In this document: in pieces, positions 1 to 8,492 of the stretch
Position numbering within the stretch: the stretch's first letter is position 1
Layout: each line of letters opens with the position of its first letter
NCBI GenBank assembly: GCA_016718205.1
Contig: JADKEB010000031.1
Location: 558,001-622,000 of the forward strand
Length of the DNA stretch: 64,000 bases
Origin: Saprospiraceae bacterium
Lineage (GTDB): Bacteria > Bacteroidota > Bacteroidia > Chitinophagales > Saprospiraceae
Direction: 5' to 3'
Translations under genes and position numbers: made by a program
The notes under the pieces: generated by a model
Databases searched by the model: none
The model's input: only the letters and a program-made list of their open reading frames with translations
Told to the model about the DNA's origin: nothing

Positions 1-137
1 AGATCGTAGTATTTGATATCAATATCCAGATACGGTACTATCAGTTTATCTTTTATAAATTTCCAGATAATTCTGGTCATTTCATCTCCATCCAATTCCA
101 CTACAGGATTGGTCACTTTGATTTTTATTATTCCCAT
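1..137 (-). CDS. icd: NADP-dependent isocitrate dehydrogenase, N-terminal part (runs off the window)
   Basis: Only the first 45 or so codons are present and the gene continues beyond base 1. The translation starts MGIIKIKVTNPVVELDGDE and continues with MTRIIWKFIKDKLI. This is the characteristic N-terminus of the eukaryote-like (type II, homodimeric) NADP-isocitrate dehydrogenases, which convert isocitrate to 2-oxoglutarate in the TCA cycle in the cytoplasm. The start is the ATG whose complement lies at 135-137; a TATATTTG -7 box sits about 37 nt upstream. The family call rests on recalled N-terminal similarity; the active-site region is outside the window. Confidence 0.85.
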   Translation of the reverse strand, partial: MGIIKIKVTNPVVELDGDEMTRIIWKFIKDKLIVPYLDIDIKYYD

Positions 138-173
138 TTTTTGTATTTTTTGTTGAATTAATGTAAAGAGGTG

Positions 174-181
174 CAAATATA
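174..181 (-). promoter_or_regulatory. Putative -7 promoter box (TATATTTG) of the isocitrate dehydrogenase gene
   Basis: Read on the minus strand the bases are TATATTTG, an exact match to the Bacteroidota TAnnTTTG element, 37 nt before the start codon. No clear -33 TTG is visible at the usual spacing. Confidence 0.45.
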
Positions 182-216
182 CGTTTTTCAAATTATTCTT
201 GAAAACATGTTGGCAT

Positions 217-320
217 TATACCGACGATAATTTTTTTTGAAAAAAAATATATCTTCATTATACTCAAAATCAATACGTTGATTAAGACATTTTTCGCAAA
301 CCAAATTATTTTGAGTATAA
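217..320 (+). repeat. Double-hairpin intergenic repeat, copy A
   Basis: It begins TATACCGACGA and ends ATTTTGAGTATA. The right half is an inverted repeat (ATTATACTCAAAAT against ATTTTGAGTATAAT). Close relatives lie at 33309-33411 and, in the opposite orientation, at 51408-51515. All three are 103-108 bp and share the internal motif TTT(T)CGCAAACC or a close variant. The left hairpin is decayed in this copy. There is no ORF; it looks like a MITE- or REP-like element. Confidence 0.75.
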
Positions 321-383
321 TAGTTGGTACACAAAATCATTTCAGTAAATTACTTATTTCGAATGAATAAAAACTTTTTACAC

Positions 384-391
384 TACATTTG
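384..391 (+). promoter_or_regulatory. Putative -7 promoter box (TACATTTG) of the DUF3467 gene
   Basis: This is an exact TAnnTTTG match 36 nt upstream of the ATG at 428. No convincing -33 element is seen. Confidence 0.5.
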
Positions 392-427
392 CGTTTTTAA
401 ATTCATATTATAAAACATATCAGTAAA

Positions 428-802
428 ATGTCAGAGATACAGGAAAATCAAATCAATATAGAATTATCAGAAGAAGTCGCAGAAGGTACTTATTCAAATC
501 TTGCTATTATATCACACTCTCATTCTGAGTTTATTGTGGATTTCATAAGATTGGTACCAAACGTACCAAAAGCGAAGGTTAAATCAAGAATTATTCTAAC
601 ACCACAGCACGCAAAACGACTGATGAAAGCACTTATGGACAACGTCAAACGCTATGAAAATCAATATGGAAATATTGAGGATCCTGACGCCGGCATGATG
701 CCTCCCATGAATTTTCCGACAGCAGGCATGGCTTTATGTTTGGTCCTTAGTATTGTGTACAAATTGTACTTTAATAATCTTTCAGCGTTTTTTGACAATT
801 GA
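428..802 (+). CDS. DUF3467 family protein with an unusual C-terminal extension
   Basis: This small cytoplasmic protein belongs to the DUF3467 family, which is widespread in Bacteroidota and of unknown function. Residues 9-80 carry the family core: INIELSEEVAEGTYSNLAII, then FIVDFIRLVPNVPKAKVKSR, then ILTPQHAKRL. Family members usually stop shortly after the PPMNF motif, here around residues 92-96. This one runs on for about 28 residues with a hydrophobic, family-unlike tail (LCLVLSIVYKLYF). The tail may come from a lost stop codon or a late frameshift. The gene stands alone with its own -7 box, and no partner gene suggests a role. Confidence 0.8.
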   Translation: MSEIQENQINIELSEEVAEGTYSNLAIISHSHSEFIVDFIRLVPNVPKAKVKSRIILTPQHAKRLMKALMDNVKRYENQYGNIEDPDAGMMPPMNFPTAGMALCLVLSIVYKLYFNNLSAFFDN

Positions 803-911
803 ATGAAAAATGGGTTACATCCAAAAGTTAGGAGATGATGGTAAGTTGCATAATAACAGGAATGAGACTGAAATAAAACAATTTTTTTTTGGAATCTCAA
901 AATAAATCCAA

Positions 912-935
912 AAGATCAAAACTATTTTTGATCTT
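912..935 (+). other. Inverted repeat AAGATCAAAA/TTTTGATCTT containing a -7-like box
   Basis: The dyad AAGATCAAAA...TTTTGATCTT spans this segment, and a TATTTTTG box (923-930) lies inside it, about 50 nt before the MerR-type gene. It could be an operator overlapping the promoter or a weak terminator for the upstream gene. The sequence alone does not decide. Confidence 0.35.
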
Positions 936-978
936 AATGGTTTAAATGGCAGCACATTAGATCTTATCAAATAAAGTA

Positions 979-1323
979 ATGCTACCAGCTGAATTAACTA
1001 AGTTATACTACTCTATCGGAGAGGTCGCCGAAATGTTCGGTGTTGCTACCTCTGTCATCAGGTATTGGGAAGGTGAAATCCCCTATTTGAGTCCGGCAAA
1101 AAACAGTAAAGGTGAAAGAAGATACACTCCAAAAGATATCCATAAACTCGAAAGTGTTTACATTCTGATCAAGGAGAGAGGCTTTACAATTGATGGTGCC
1201 AAAAAAGAACTTCAATCTGAAAAATCTATCAGCAGAGAACAAAATCAAATGCTCAAAAAATTAGTCTCTTTAAAAGCTGACATCATGAAATTGAAAAACA
1301 TGCTTGGGTCTGATGAAAATTAG
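979..1323 (+). CDS. MerR-type HTH transcriptional regulator (short form)
   Basis: Residues 9-75 form a winged-helix MerR domain: YYSIGEVAEMFGVATSVIRYW is the HTH, followed by LSPAKNSKGERRYTPKDIHK as the wing region. A basic, helical C-terminus (about residues 75-114) could form the dimerising coiled coil. At 114 residues there is no effector-binding domain and no cysteine pattern of the metal-sensing MerR proteins. This short single-domain form is common in Bacteroidota, and its targets are unknown. It stands alone, so its ligand and regulon cannot be inferred from neighbours. A dyad around 912-935 may be an autoregulatory site. Confidence 0.85.
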   Translation: MLPAELTKLYYSIGEVAEMFGVATSVIRYWEGEIPYLSPAKNSKGERRYTPKDIHKLESVYILIKERGFTIDGAKKELQSEKSISREQNQMLKKLVSLKADIMKLKNMLGSDEN

Positions 1324-1530
1324 GATCTGCCTTTTACTAAATATTAAACACACTACCAACTACCCATAATAAAAAGGCTTTCAGAAGGGTTAATTAATGC
1401 TCTCTTAGCTGTCAAAAACTCCAATGCAGACTGACTGAGTATCACTTTATACATTTGAAGCTCTAATCATCATTCATTTGGGGGGGCGTCATGGGGAATT
1501 TGGCCAAAAAAGGATGTTGAAAGTCAATAC

Positions 1531-1560
1531 AAAAAAGGCCCTGCATTTCTGCAGAGCCCT
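1531..1560 (-). terminator. Rho-independent terminator of the TonB receptor/hydrolase unit
   Basis: On the minus strand GGGCTCTGCA pairs with TGCAGGGCC and is followed by TTTTTT. It lies about 24 nt after the stop at 1584. Confidence 0.75.
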
Positions 1561-1583
1561 TAAAGTATTTCACATGAATTTTA

Positions 1584-2390
1584 TTATTCAAATATCACCT
1601 TCTTGGTGAGAACACCTTCTTCAAACCTAAGTTGAATGAGGTACATACCATCCTGAAGATTTTCACGTCTTACTGATACAAATGAGCTGTTGACATCATT
1701 CATATTTCTGAGCATACGGCCACTGATATCATAGATCGCATAAGACTTCACTGGTTTGTTTTCTGCCACAGTGATGTTGATTTCTGAAGTGGCAGGGTTT
1801 GGAGCAAGCTTAAGGTTGACTTGGGCGTCTGTGACACTTACAGAAGCAGACCAACAATTAAGCTTAAGAGCCACACAAGCCCTTGGAGCAAAATACCCAA
1901 TGATTGTATCAATATATCTTCTTGCTGAAACAGCGTTGGTGTTACAATCTCTTGTATTAGGATCAGTTGCAGGTTTAGGTTGAGCAGCATTTGTCCATTC
2001 CCATGGAGAACCTGAATCATTTGGAGTACCTTCAAAGCGGTAAAAACCTAAATTAGTAGTTTTGCTCGCGGCCTTAAAAGGGTCTCTACCTGCAGGAATA
2101 GTTTTGAATATTTCATTTAGTCCTTTTCTATCAGCGATTGGCGCCACATCACACGATCCTGACACTTCAACGACTGGCTCTGGGCCCCTTTGAGTTGGCA
2201 CCCTTAAAATAGCCGTTTTACATGGAGCGAAAGCATCACTACCTACATGGAAAGAAATTATGGGCGTTTCACCCGCAGAAATCCACGAGGAATCTCCTAA
2301 TGCTCCACCACAATTTACAGTCAAGGCATAGTCCGAAGTATAACCAACATGATTTGGAACACTTAAAGTATCGCCAGCTTTGAAAAACAA
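1584..2390 (-). CDS. C-terminal half of a frameshifted T9SS-exported hydrolase-like protein (type A sorting domain)
   Basis: This frame continues the protein started at 3166. The frames change near 2390-2420, where the upstream reading frame hits a stop and this frame reads on (PVSQLFFKAGDT). The last 80 residues form a T9SS type A sorting domain: LKLAPNPATSEINITV, then YDISGRMLRNM, then DGMYLIQL and a basic end TKKVIFE. The exported product would therefore be anchored or released at the outer surface by the type IX system. The middle part has several cysteines but no recognised domain. Repaired, the full gene would encode about 525-530 residues. Frameshift by sequencing error or true decay cannot be told apart here. 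Confidence 0.75.
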   Translation of the reverse strand: MFFKAGDTLSVPNHVGYTSDYALTVNCGGALGDSSWISAGETPIISFHVGSDAFAPCKTAILRVPTQRGPEPVVEVSGSCDVAPIADRKGLNEIFKTIPAGRDPFKAASKTTNLGFYRFEGTPNDSGSPWEWTNAAQPKPATDPNTRDCNTNAVSARRYIDTIIGYFAPRACVALKLNCWSASVSVTDAQVNLKLAPNPATSEINITVAENKPVKSYAIYDISGRMLRNMNDVNSSFVSVRRENLQDGMYLIQLRFEEGVLTKKVIFE

Positions 2391-3166
2391 TTGTGATACC
2401 GGAACGAGTGTGCAGTAGCCACTGTAGGAGGACCATCTCCATCAATTAATCCATTTTGAGCTTCAATGATCATAGGAATTGTTGCCGTTGCTGAGATAGG
2501 TAATAACCATTTGCCCCCAGGCGTATTGGTTATTTCTGAATATTGGTTTAGGAAAGCTGAAGCAAGGGATACATATCCACCAGTGCCTACACCCCACACT
2601 GTTATTTTAGTGGTATCAATACCATGAGGATTACTATCCACTTTAACACTTTTCTTGAAATAACGAACATAGCTATTCACATCTTGTACTCCTCTATACG
2701 CCGCTTGTATCAAGGTATAACGCTTCATAATTTCTTGGGCAATGGTCGGAAGCCATCCTTGCCTGTATTCAACAACTGCAACAACATATCCCATTTTGGC
2801 CAATCGAGTAGCCATCTCTACATTAACAGAGTCGGTGACCGTACCACCACACGAACCATTAACAGGGTATGGAAAAAAATTGCCCGTGTGCAGGTAAATG
2901 ATCAATGGTCTGTCTGTTTTTGTATCGCCATCCGGAGTGTAAAATTGAGCCCTAAGGGGTTGTCTTTGTGTGCCAGCAATTGCAGGAGGAGTAGCTTGAA
3001 GACCTCCCACCCATGGCATGACTGTAAAGTTTTGCTGAAGGATCTGTTGTGTTGAAACATTTACTTTGGTAAATACTTCCTTGGTAAATCGCCCTTCCTG
3101 AGCAAACGAATAGTTTGTGATAGTTAGTAAAACTATCAAGATGATAAATTTTGTAAAAATTCGCAT
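2363..3166 (-). CDS. N-terminal half of a frameshifted alpha/beta-hydrolase-like secreted protein
   Basis: A signal peptide (MRIFTKFIILIVLLTITNYS, cut near FAQ) is followed by an alpha/beta-hydrolase-like domain. An oxyanion-type strand LIIYLHTGNFFPYP lies around residues 88-101, and the region VAVVEYRQGW resembles BD-FAE-type esterases. The nucleophile elbow, residues 191-197, reads WGVGTGG: the usual Ser is absent, and Thr195 or no nucleophile takes its place. The gene follows the TonB receptor by 22 nt, so the two are probably co-transcribed and may handle one substrate. The reading frame breaks near 2400 and the rest is encoded at 1584-2390. Confidence 0.7.
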   Translation of the reverse strand: MRIFTKFIILIVLLTITNYSFAQEGRFTKEVFTKVNVSTQQILQQNFTVMPWVGGLQATPPAIAGTQRQPLRAQFYTPDGDTKTDRPLIIYLHTGNFFPYPVNGSCGGTVTDSVNVEMATRLAKMGYVVAVVEYRQGWLPTIAQEIMKRYTLIQAAYRGVQDVNSYVRYFKKSVKVDSNPHGIDTTKITVWGVGTGGYVSLASAFLNQYSEITNTPGGKWLLPISATATIPMIIEAQNGLIDGDGPPTVATAHSFRYHNCFSKLAIL

Positions 3167-3188
3167 GTGAAAAAAATTTTAGTGTTAA

Positions 3189-5993
3189 TTAATTAATTTT
3201 AGATTTAAAATCATATGTTAAAGTCAAATAAGCCATTCTTCCGATTCTGGGGCCTCCATATGTTTGAAATTGTTTATTGTTCAAAGCATTGGAAGCGCCT
3301 ACCTTAATAACCAGATTTTGCTTAGGCATGGTATAATTGATCTGAGCATCCGCCAAGTCATAGGTAGGAATCAATCCAGTGAACTGTGGAGACCCTTCAA
3401 AGGTAAATCCCTCAATCCATTTATAATTTACGTTAAAACCTAGTGTATTTTTTCCTGAGCCAAGAGGGATATCCCTGCCAGAAATACCTATATTATATTT
3501 ATTTTTGGGCGTATTAAATGCCGGTACGATGTCATCATCAACTTGTGTAACCAGATTGTTATAACTGTAATTACCGTTTAAAGAATAATATCGGCCGAAG
3601 TAGTAATTAAATCCAAGTGCAAAACCTTGTGAATTCACAATTTTATCAGAATTGGCAGCGACCCTTACTGCTTTAATGTTAGTAAACTGTCTGATCGGTG
3701 TGGGTGGAAACCCAGGTATTAATTCTATAAAAATCACTGGTATTTTTAATCCTATCTGATAGCCTATAAAGTCATCATAAATATTGTAATAATAGCTGGC
3801 ATCTAAAAACAACTTTTCAAAGAGTGTTGTCCTGTACCCAACTTCAAATGTCTTCACTTTTTCAGGTCGTATAGGATCTATTGAGATTTCTTTATAGGAT
3901 AATCTTGGATCATTCCTGTTGTCCAAAAATGATTGTAAAGTGACCAAACTATCATAGCCATTTAGATTTCCCAAGAGACGTGCTGGCCCTACTTCCAAAT
4001 CCAAATATTGGTCAGATAACGTTGGGTTACGGATTGCTGAAGAAAACGATACTCTCAAGTAATTATTTTCAGATGGTTTCCAAACTACGGAACCGGCCGG
4101 AGAAAAAAGCAAATTAAAATTTTGGTTTTTGTCTAATCTCGTTGCTGCCGACAATGTAAAATTGCCTAATTGTTTACTTGCCCCCCCGTACACTCCAAAT
4201 TCTACATTTGTGATTCTTTCTGTTTCATCAGAAAATATGGTACCTTCTGAATTTGGTCTGTACATCCTTCCATTTGCCCCTATAGTGAGTTCCTTGAAGA
4301 AATCTGAAGAAAATTTGTACTCTCCATGTAAATGAAACAAAGCTGATCTGTCAAAAAACCTGGTACCATTTTCAATACTATTATTTTTGCGTGAAGTAAT
4401 CGAATTAAATAAGGAATCAAATCTTGGCGTTCCGGGCTGATAAAAATCAGTGATACTAAATGTTCTGTTATTTGAAGAGGCAAAGTTTTGTGCCTGTCTG
4501 TGGAAATCTTCAAGTACATTTACATTGTCTTTTTGCCACTGCTGAAAGTTATCCTGTGACATTCCCAGACCTTTTAGTTTATTAAAAGAGTTGTTTCGCT
4601 CCCACCAATCGCGATAGGCTCTGTCCCAAGAATCATTTGAAGAACTGGCTTCAATCATTTTTTGAGCCGTAAAATAGGGATCATAAGAATCTCCGGCATC
4701 TTCGTGGGTTGCAAAAGCCCGGATAAAAAACTTATCTTTTTTTCTAAATTCAAGCCGGTGCTGAAAAAATTGGATCCCTCGTAGACTAAATCTGTTATCT
4801 CCCTGATAAACTGTGGTACCGTATCCAAAATTAGAAGAAGCAATTATTTCAGGAGATTCGAAGTCCTTTGATGGGTTTGTTCTGATATGTACCGTGACAC
4901 CGGATTTTATGTTTCTGGTATCATAATCTACAACGTCTTCCTCTTTATATCCTCTTCTGTGGAAAGAATTCATTCCGGTGAATGAATTAAAATCTGTACC
5001 ATTGGTAAAAATGTTATACTCATCACCATAAACATTTACAGCATTAAAACCACCTGGATTTAATGCAGCACTAAAAATATCATTCCCCGCAGCATCGGTA
5101 ATTGGATCATAATTGTCAGCCACCCAGTCATTTGCTCTGAGATAAGAAAAATTAAGCTTATACGCTAAAAATGGTTTTCCGCCTTTATTTTTAAAGACAT
5201 CTGCAAATCGGACTGCAGTTTCTAAAAGACTTCTTTCACCCACTTTAACACTTGCTGCTAATCCTTTGCTGAAAAAAGGATTTTTTGTTTCCATGGCGAT
5301 GACACCATTAAAAGCATTTGGCCCGTAAAATGCAGAGCTCGCTCCGACTACAAGATCTACCTTCTGAATATCCAACTCTGATGACCCAAGAAAATTTCCC
5401 AAAGAAAAATTAAGACCCGGAGATTGATTATCTACTCCGTCTATTGTCTGCAATGATCTGACCGGACTTGTACTATTAAACCCTCTGGTATTGATAACTG
5501 TAAAACCCAAACTGGCAGTAGTAAGATCTACTCCCTTTAGAGACCCTAATCCATTATAAAAATCAGTGGAAGCAGTTTGTTTAATGGCAATAGCATCAAG
5601 GGATTCAATAGTAAGAGGAGCTGCTTTTTGTTTTTCAGAGACTCTTTGACCTTTGATTTCCACACCCAAATCTATTGGTACGGATTCTTCAGCAATTAAA
5701 ATTTTTAATTTTTGACTTGAAGAAGTGACTTCAAAATCCTTTGCAGTATAACCTATGTAAGATATGTTTAATGTGCATGGTAATTGATCAACCTTTAGTT
5801 CAAACGAACCATCAAAATCTGTAACCGTACCTTTTGTAGGGTCATTTTTTAGGACAACATTTGCTCCAATTAAAGGTTCTCCTGTACCTTCATCCAACAC
5901 TTCTCCTTTTATAGTAATTTGTCCAAATAATTGATTTGAAACAATACTTAAAACAATGAAGAAAAAAAAATTTAAAAGTGACTTGTTGATCAT
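3189..5993 (-). CDS. TonB-dependent outer-membrane receptor with N-terminal carboxypeptidase-regulatory-like domain
   Basis: This 934-residue SusC-like receptor has four parts. A signal peptide ends near NQLFGQ. A CarboxypepD_reg-like domain covers about residues 26-105 (ITIKGEVLDEGTGEPLIGAN). The plug spans about residues 115-240, with TRGFNSTSPVRS and the conserved VVGASSAFYGPNAFNGVI. A long beta-barrel ends in aromatic-rich strands (MAYLTLTYDFKSKIN). It would import a ligand across the outer membrane using TonB energy. No SusD partner is adjacent; the only linked gene is the secreted hydrolase-like protein 22 nt downstream. Substrate is unknown. Confidence 0.9.
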   Translation of the reverse strand: MINKSLLNFFFFIVLSIVSNQLFGQITIKGEVLDEGTGEPLIGANVVLKNDPTKGTVTDFDGSFELKVDQLPCTLNISYIGYTAKDFEVTSSSQKLKILIAEESVPIDLGVEIKGQRVSEKQKAAPLTIESLDAIAIKQTASTDFYNGLGSLKGVDLTTASLGFTVINTRGFNSTSPVRSLQTIDGVDNQSPGLNFSLGNFLGSSELDIQKVDLVVGASSAFYGPNAFNGVIAMETKNPFFSKGLAASVKVGERSLLETAVRFADVFKNKGGKPFLAYKLNFSYLRANDWVADNYDPITDAAGNDIFSAALNPGGFNAVNVYGDEYNIFTNGTDFNSFTGMNSFHRRGYKEEDVVDYDTRNIKSGVTVHIRTNPSKDFESPEIIASSNFGYGTTVYQGDNRFSLRGIQFFQHRLEFRKKDKFFIRAFATHEDAGDSYDPYFTAQKMIEASSSNDSWDRAYRDWWERNNSFNKLKGLGMSQDNFQQWQKDNVNVLEDFHRQAQNFASSNNRTFSITDFYQPGTPRFDSLFNSITSRKNNSIENGTRFFDRSALFHLHGEYKFSSDFFKELTIGANGRMYRPNSEGTIFSDETERITNVEFGVYGGASKQLGNFTLSAATRLDKNQNFNLLFSPAGSVVWKPSENNYLRVSFSSAIRNPTLSDQYLDLEVGPARLLGNLNGYDSLVTLQSFLDNRNDPRLSYKEISIDPIRPEKVKTFEVGYRTTLFEKLFLDASYYYNIYDDFIGYQIGLKIPVIFIELIPGFPPTPIRQFTNIKAVRVAANSDKIVNSQGFALGFNYYFGRYYSLNGNYSYNNLVTQVDDDIVPAFNTPKNKYNIGISGRDIPLGSGKNTLGFNVNYKWIEGFTFEGSPQFTGLIPTYDLADAQINYTMPKQNLVIKVGASNALNNKQFQTYGGPRIGRMAYLTLTYDFKSKIN

Positions 5994-6253
5994 AAATGCA
6001 AACTAAAGAAATGTGGAATGTTAACGAATTGTAAAAATTTGGTGCAAAATAATAAGAATTTACAAATGTTTAGTGTTTCGTAAGTTTTTTTTTAAATTTT
6101 ATAGTTTATCGGATACCATTCATTTCATTTTGCTTCCTATGGGTTATAAAATAATATTTCCAAGAAGCTGCTATATGCAAGTTTTTACTTCAGTTATATT
6201 TAATCAATCAAGAAATTACCTAATTATATTTGGATAGTCATTTAAAATTATAA

Positions 6254-6799
6254 TTATCCTACCGACCATTCTTTAAAATATTTGACAAATATTTTTGTAA
6301 GATTTTCTGCATCTGATATCGCTCTATGATGCACACCTGTAAATTCAAAACCTTCCAGTTTTACAGCTTTCTTTAATCCGGGTTCATCTTTCAGATTTTT
6401 TAACTCTCTGTAAGCAGGTTTTATGTTGAAATGGTAATCTAACCAGTCAGATTCCAAACGATGCAGCTCGCAATCCTGTATCAATTGATGTCGGTCATAT
6501 TTACCCCATGAAATGAGACAATAAGACTCGTCCTCTACTTCAATCCAGTCCATAAATTCCTGAATAATAAAAGGAAATGTTTTTGATTTATCCACGTCCT
6601 CTTGTGATATAGAAGTAAGTTTTTTACAAAAATCGGATAGAATGGGATTGATAGAAGGTTTAACAAATTTTGAAAATCGTGAAACTACTTCTCCATAATC
6701 ATTGACTTTAATGGCCCCAATCTCGATGATTTCGTTCAGGCCTTTTGGTGGTCTACCCAGCCAACAGGTAGCTTCCAGGTCAAAGATGATGTAGTTCAT
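6254..6799 (-). CDS. DEDDh-type 3'-5' exonuclease (ERI1/KapD-like)
   Basis: This 181-residue protein has the RNase T/DNA polymerase III epsilon fold. ExoI is YIIFDLEATCW (Asp7, Glu9), ExoII contains WGKYDRHQL with the third acidic residue, and ExoIII is HHRAISDAENL with the catalytic His and last Asp. The spacing resembles the ERI1/KapD group, which trims 3' ends of RNA. The physiological substrate in bacteria is not well defined. The start lies 9 nt after the stop of the acyltransferase gene, making it the third gene of the engB operon. Confidence 0.85.
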   Translation of the reverse strand: MNYIIFDLEATCWLGRPPKGLNEIIEIGAIKVNDYGEVVSRFSKFVKPSINPILSDFCKKLTSISQEDVDKSKTFPFIIQEFMDWIEVEDESYCLISWGKYDRHQLIQDCELHRLESDWLDYHFNIKPAYRELKNLKDEPGLKKAVKLEGFEFTGVHHRAISDAENLTKIFVKYFKEWSVG

Positions 6800-6808
6800 T
6801 GTTATACT

Positions 6809-7117
6809 TTAAGATTGCCAAGCTTTTTTCCAACTCATCATATCTTCCAGACCGTAATCTATCAATCTGTTTTGATAAAAATACAGTAACCTAACATTTT
6901 TACAAAGAAGTTGACCATTGCTTGTCTTCTTCAAAATGTCTGAGGTGTGATAAATTCCTAATTTTTCAAATCCTTCACGGATTAATTTTTCTTCATTGTG
7001 CCAAGATTCATCCGATAGTAACAAAATCTCTTTTTTTGCCAGTGACTTGATATGATCGATAACTAAAACTGCATTTTCAAAAAACAAATCATAAGAAACT
7101 TCATATTGACTTGTTTT
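6809..7117 (-). CDS. C-terminal fragment of the PlsB-like acyltransferase (after frameshift)
   Basis: From about 7117 downstream this frame continues the acyltransferase: SQYEVSYDLFFENAVLVIDH follows naturally on the FQLSESENK of the other frame. The segment has no motif of its own and ends near residue 560 of the repaired protein. The break lies at 7105-7125, close to GTTTTC (GAAAAC on the coding strand), and a single extra base would explain it. The stop lies 9 nt before the exonuclease start, which fits an intact operon and argues for a sequencing indel rather than decay. Confidence 0.7.
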   Translation of the reverse strand, partial: KTSQYEVSYDLFFENAVLVIDHIKSLAKKEILLLSDESWHNEEKLIREGFEKLGIYHTSDILKKTSNGQLLCKNVRLLYFYQNRLIDYGLEDMMSWKKAWQS

Positions 7118-8483
7118 CAGATTCAGAAAGTTGAAACAAATCTGTGCCATTGTATTCCTTATAAATAGTGTGAAAGGCAACAAATGATACGACATTGGAT
7201 GATAAAATAACATTAAATCTGCGATAAGAATCAACCAGATTTTCACCGAGATACTTGGCATACACTCCTTCTCTTTGCCTGTTGCTGGAAAGTTCTCCGT
7301 CAAAGGTAAAGTAATCACCCATGTTGACTTTATGACCGAACTTATCAAAACTATTGCCATCCACATCCACATTGTTTCCGAATACATCCATGGGGTCGCC
7401 AAAAGACATGTACACTTCTGATGACCGTGTGTATAAGTCTTTTACAAATCTGATGATGGTACTAAAAGTCAAACCTGCCGAGCGCGCTCTTTTATATTTT
7501 TCTTTTCCGATGATTTGCAGATGTTGTTCGATCAGTTGTGATGCTTCTAAAACAAAATGATATCCCACACTTAAAGGAATCACAAATATTTTGTTTTCAT
7601 TGCCTTTCTCCAGATGTAATCTCTGAGCTTCTATTGATGAACTTATCAGTCCCAGTTTTAACTTATCTTCTATAGATCCGCTCCTTGATCTTGTACCTCC
7701 GGGAAAAAAAAGACAATTGACCCCTTTTATGATCGAATAGCTAGCCATAGATTTCAGACATTCGAGATAAATAGGATTTTTTTTCCTTCTGTCTACTTTA
7801 AATGCCCCAAGTCTATTGATGAAGAAGCCTACAATTTCTACATTGAATAGATTCAACCCGGCTCCATACGAAAATGAAGGCAAGCCGACATTGGAATCAA
7901 TAGCATAGCCTATCATGATAGAATCGAGGTTGCTGTAATGCGTCGGCATAAAAACTACTGTCCCCTTATTAAACAGACTTCTTATGAGATCAATATTTCC
8001 ACGGAGTTTGATTTTTTCCTGAAGGCTTCTTTTTGATCCCCAGCGCCAAAAACCAGGCCCAAAATATCTATTGAAAATCCTTTTAAAAAATGATGTTAAG
8101 AACACCCTTGAAAACTTAAAAGCACCAGGCTTAAAATTCCCCACTATTTCTTCGGCATACCTGTTGATGATTCTCTTAAGTAGTTCTAATTCTGCATCAA
8201 ATCGGTCTTCTCTGATGGTGGTATTTTCAAGGTCAGTGGATATGGATTTCCAGTATTCCCGTTCATCGGGCGGATCTACTTTCCAGGGATTTAGTTTGAT
8301 CCTCTGATTTTCCATATAGATCGTTCTGGAAATCAAGTCATACAAATTGTGTTTATGAGTCTCCAGTATCTGTTCTATCACATAATTATTCAACTCAGAA
8401 ATAAATTCTGCTCTGTATTTACTTTGCAGTGCTACAGGCCATTGACTTACATCAGGTATGATATGGGGATATGTATTATTCAT
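7101..8483 (-). CDS. PlsB-like glycerol-3-phosphate acyltransferase (main part, frameshifted near its end)
   Basis: This is a membrane-associated acyltransferase of glycerolipid synthesis. The LPLAT signature is present: block I HYSNLDS (His-x4-Asp), block II around LGAFKVDRRKKNP, block III FFPGGTRSRSG, and block IV around VIPLSVGYHFVLEA. The PlsB-type GGTRSR form and the N-terminal helical region of about 170 residues suggest the GPAT group rather than PlsC. It lies 9 nt after engB in the same operon. The frame ends in ENKSI at 7101 but clearly continues in the next frame down to 6809, so the full protein is about 558 residues. Confidence 0.8.
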   Translation of the reverse strand: MNNTYPHIIPDVSQWPVALQSKYRAEFISELNNYVIEQILETHKHNLYDLISRTIYMENQRIKLNPWKVDPPDEREYWKSISTDLENTTIREDRFDAELELLKRIINRYAEEIVGNFKPGAFKFSRVFLTSFFKRIFNRYFGPGFWRWGSKRSLQEKIKLRGNIDLIRSLFNKGTVVFMPTHYSNLDSIMIGYAIDSNVGLPSFSYGAGLNLFNVEIVGFFINRLGAFKVDRRKKNPIYLECLKSMASYSIIKGVNCLFFPGGTRSRSGSIEDKLKLGLISSSIEAQRLHLEKGNENKIFVIPLSVGYHFVLEASQLIEQHLQIIGKEKYKRARSAGLTFSTIIRFVKDLYTRSSEVYMSFGDPMDVFGNNVDVDGNSFDKFGHKVNMGDYFTFDGELSSNRQREGVYAKYLGENLVDSYRRFNVILSSNVVSFVAFHTIYKEYNGTDLFQLSESENKSI

Positions 8484-8492
8484 GATGATATG

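Noticed and set aside
1756..1983. Plus-strand ORF inside the T9SS hydrolase gene
   Set aside because: Shadow of the minus-strand coding frame; no family-like sequence.
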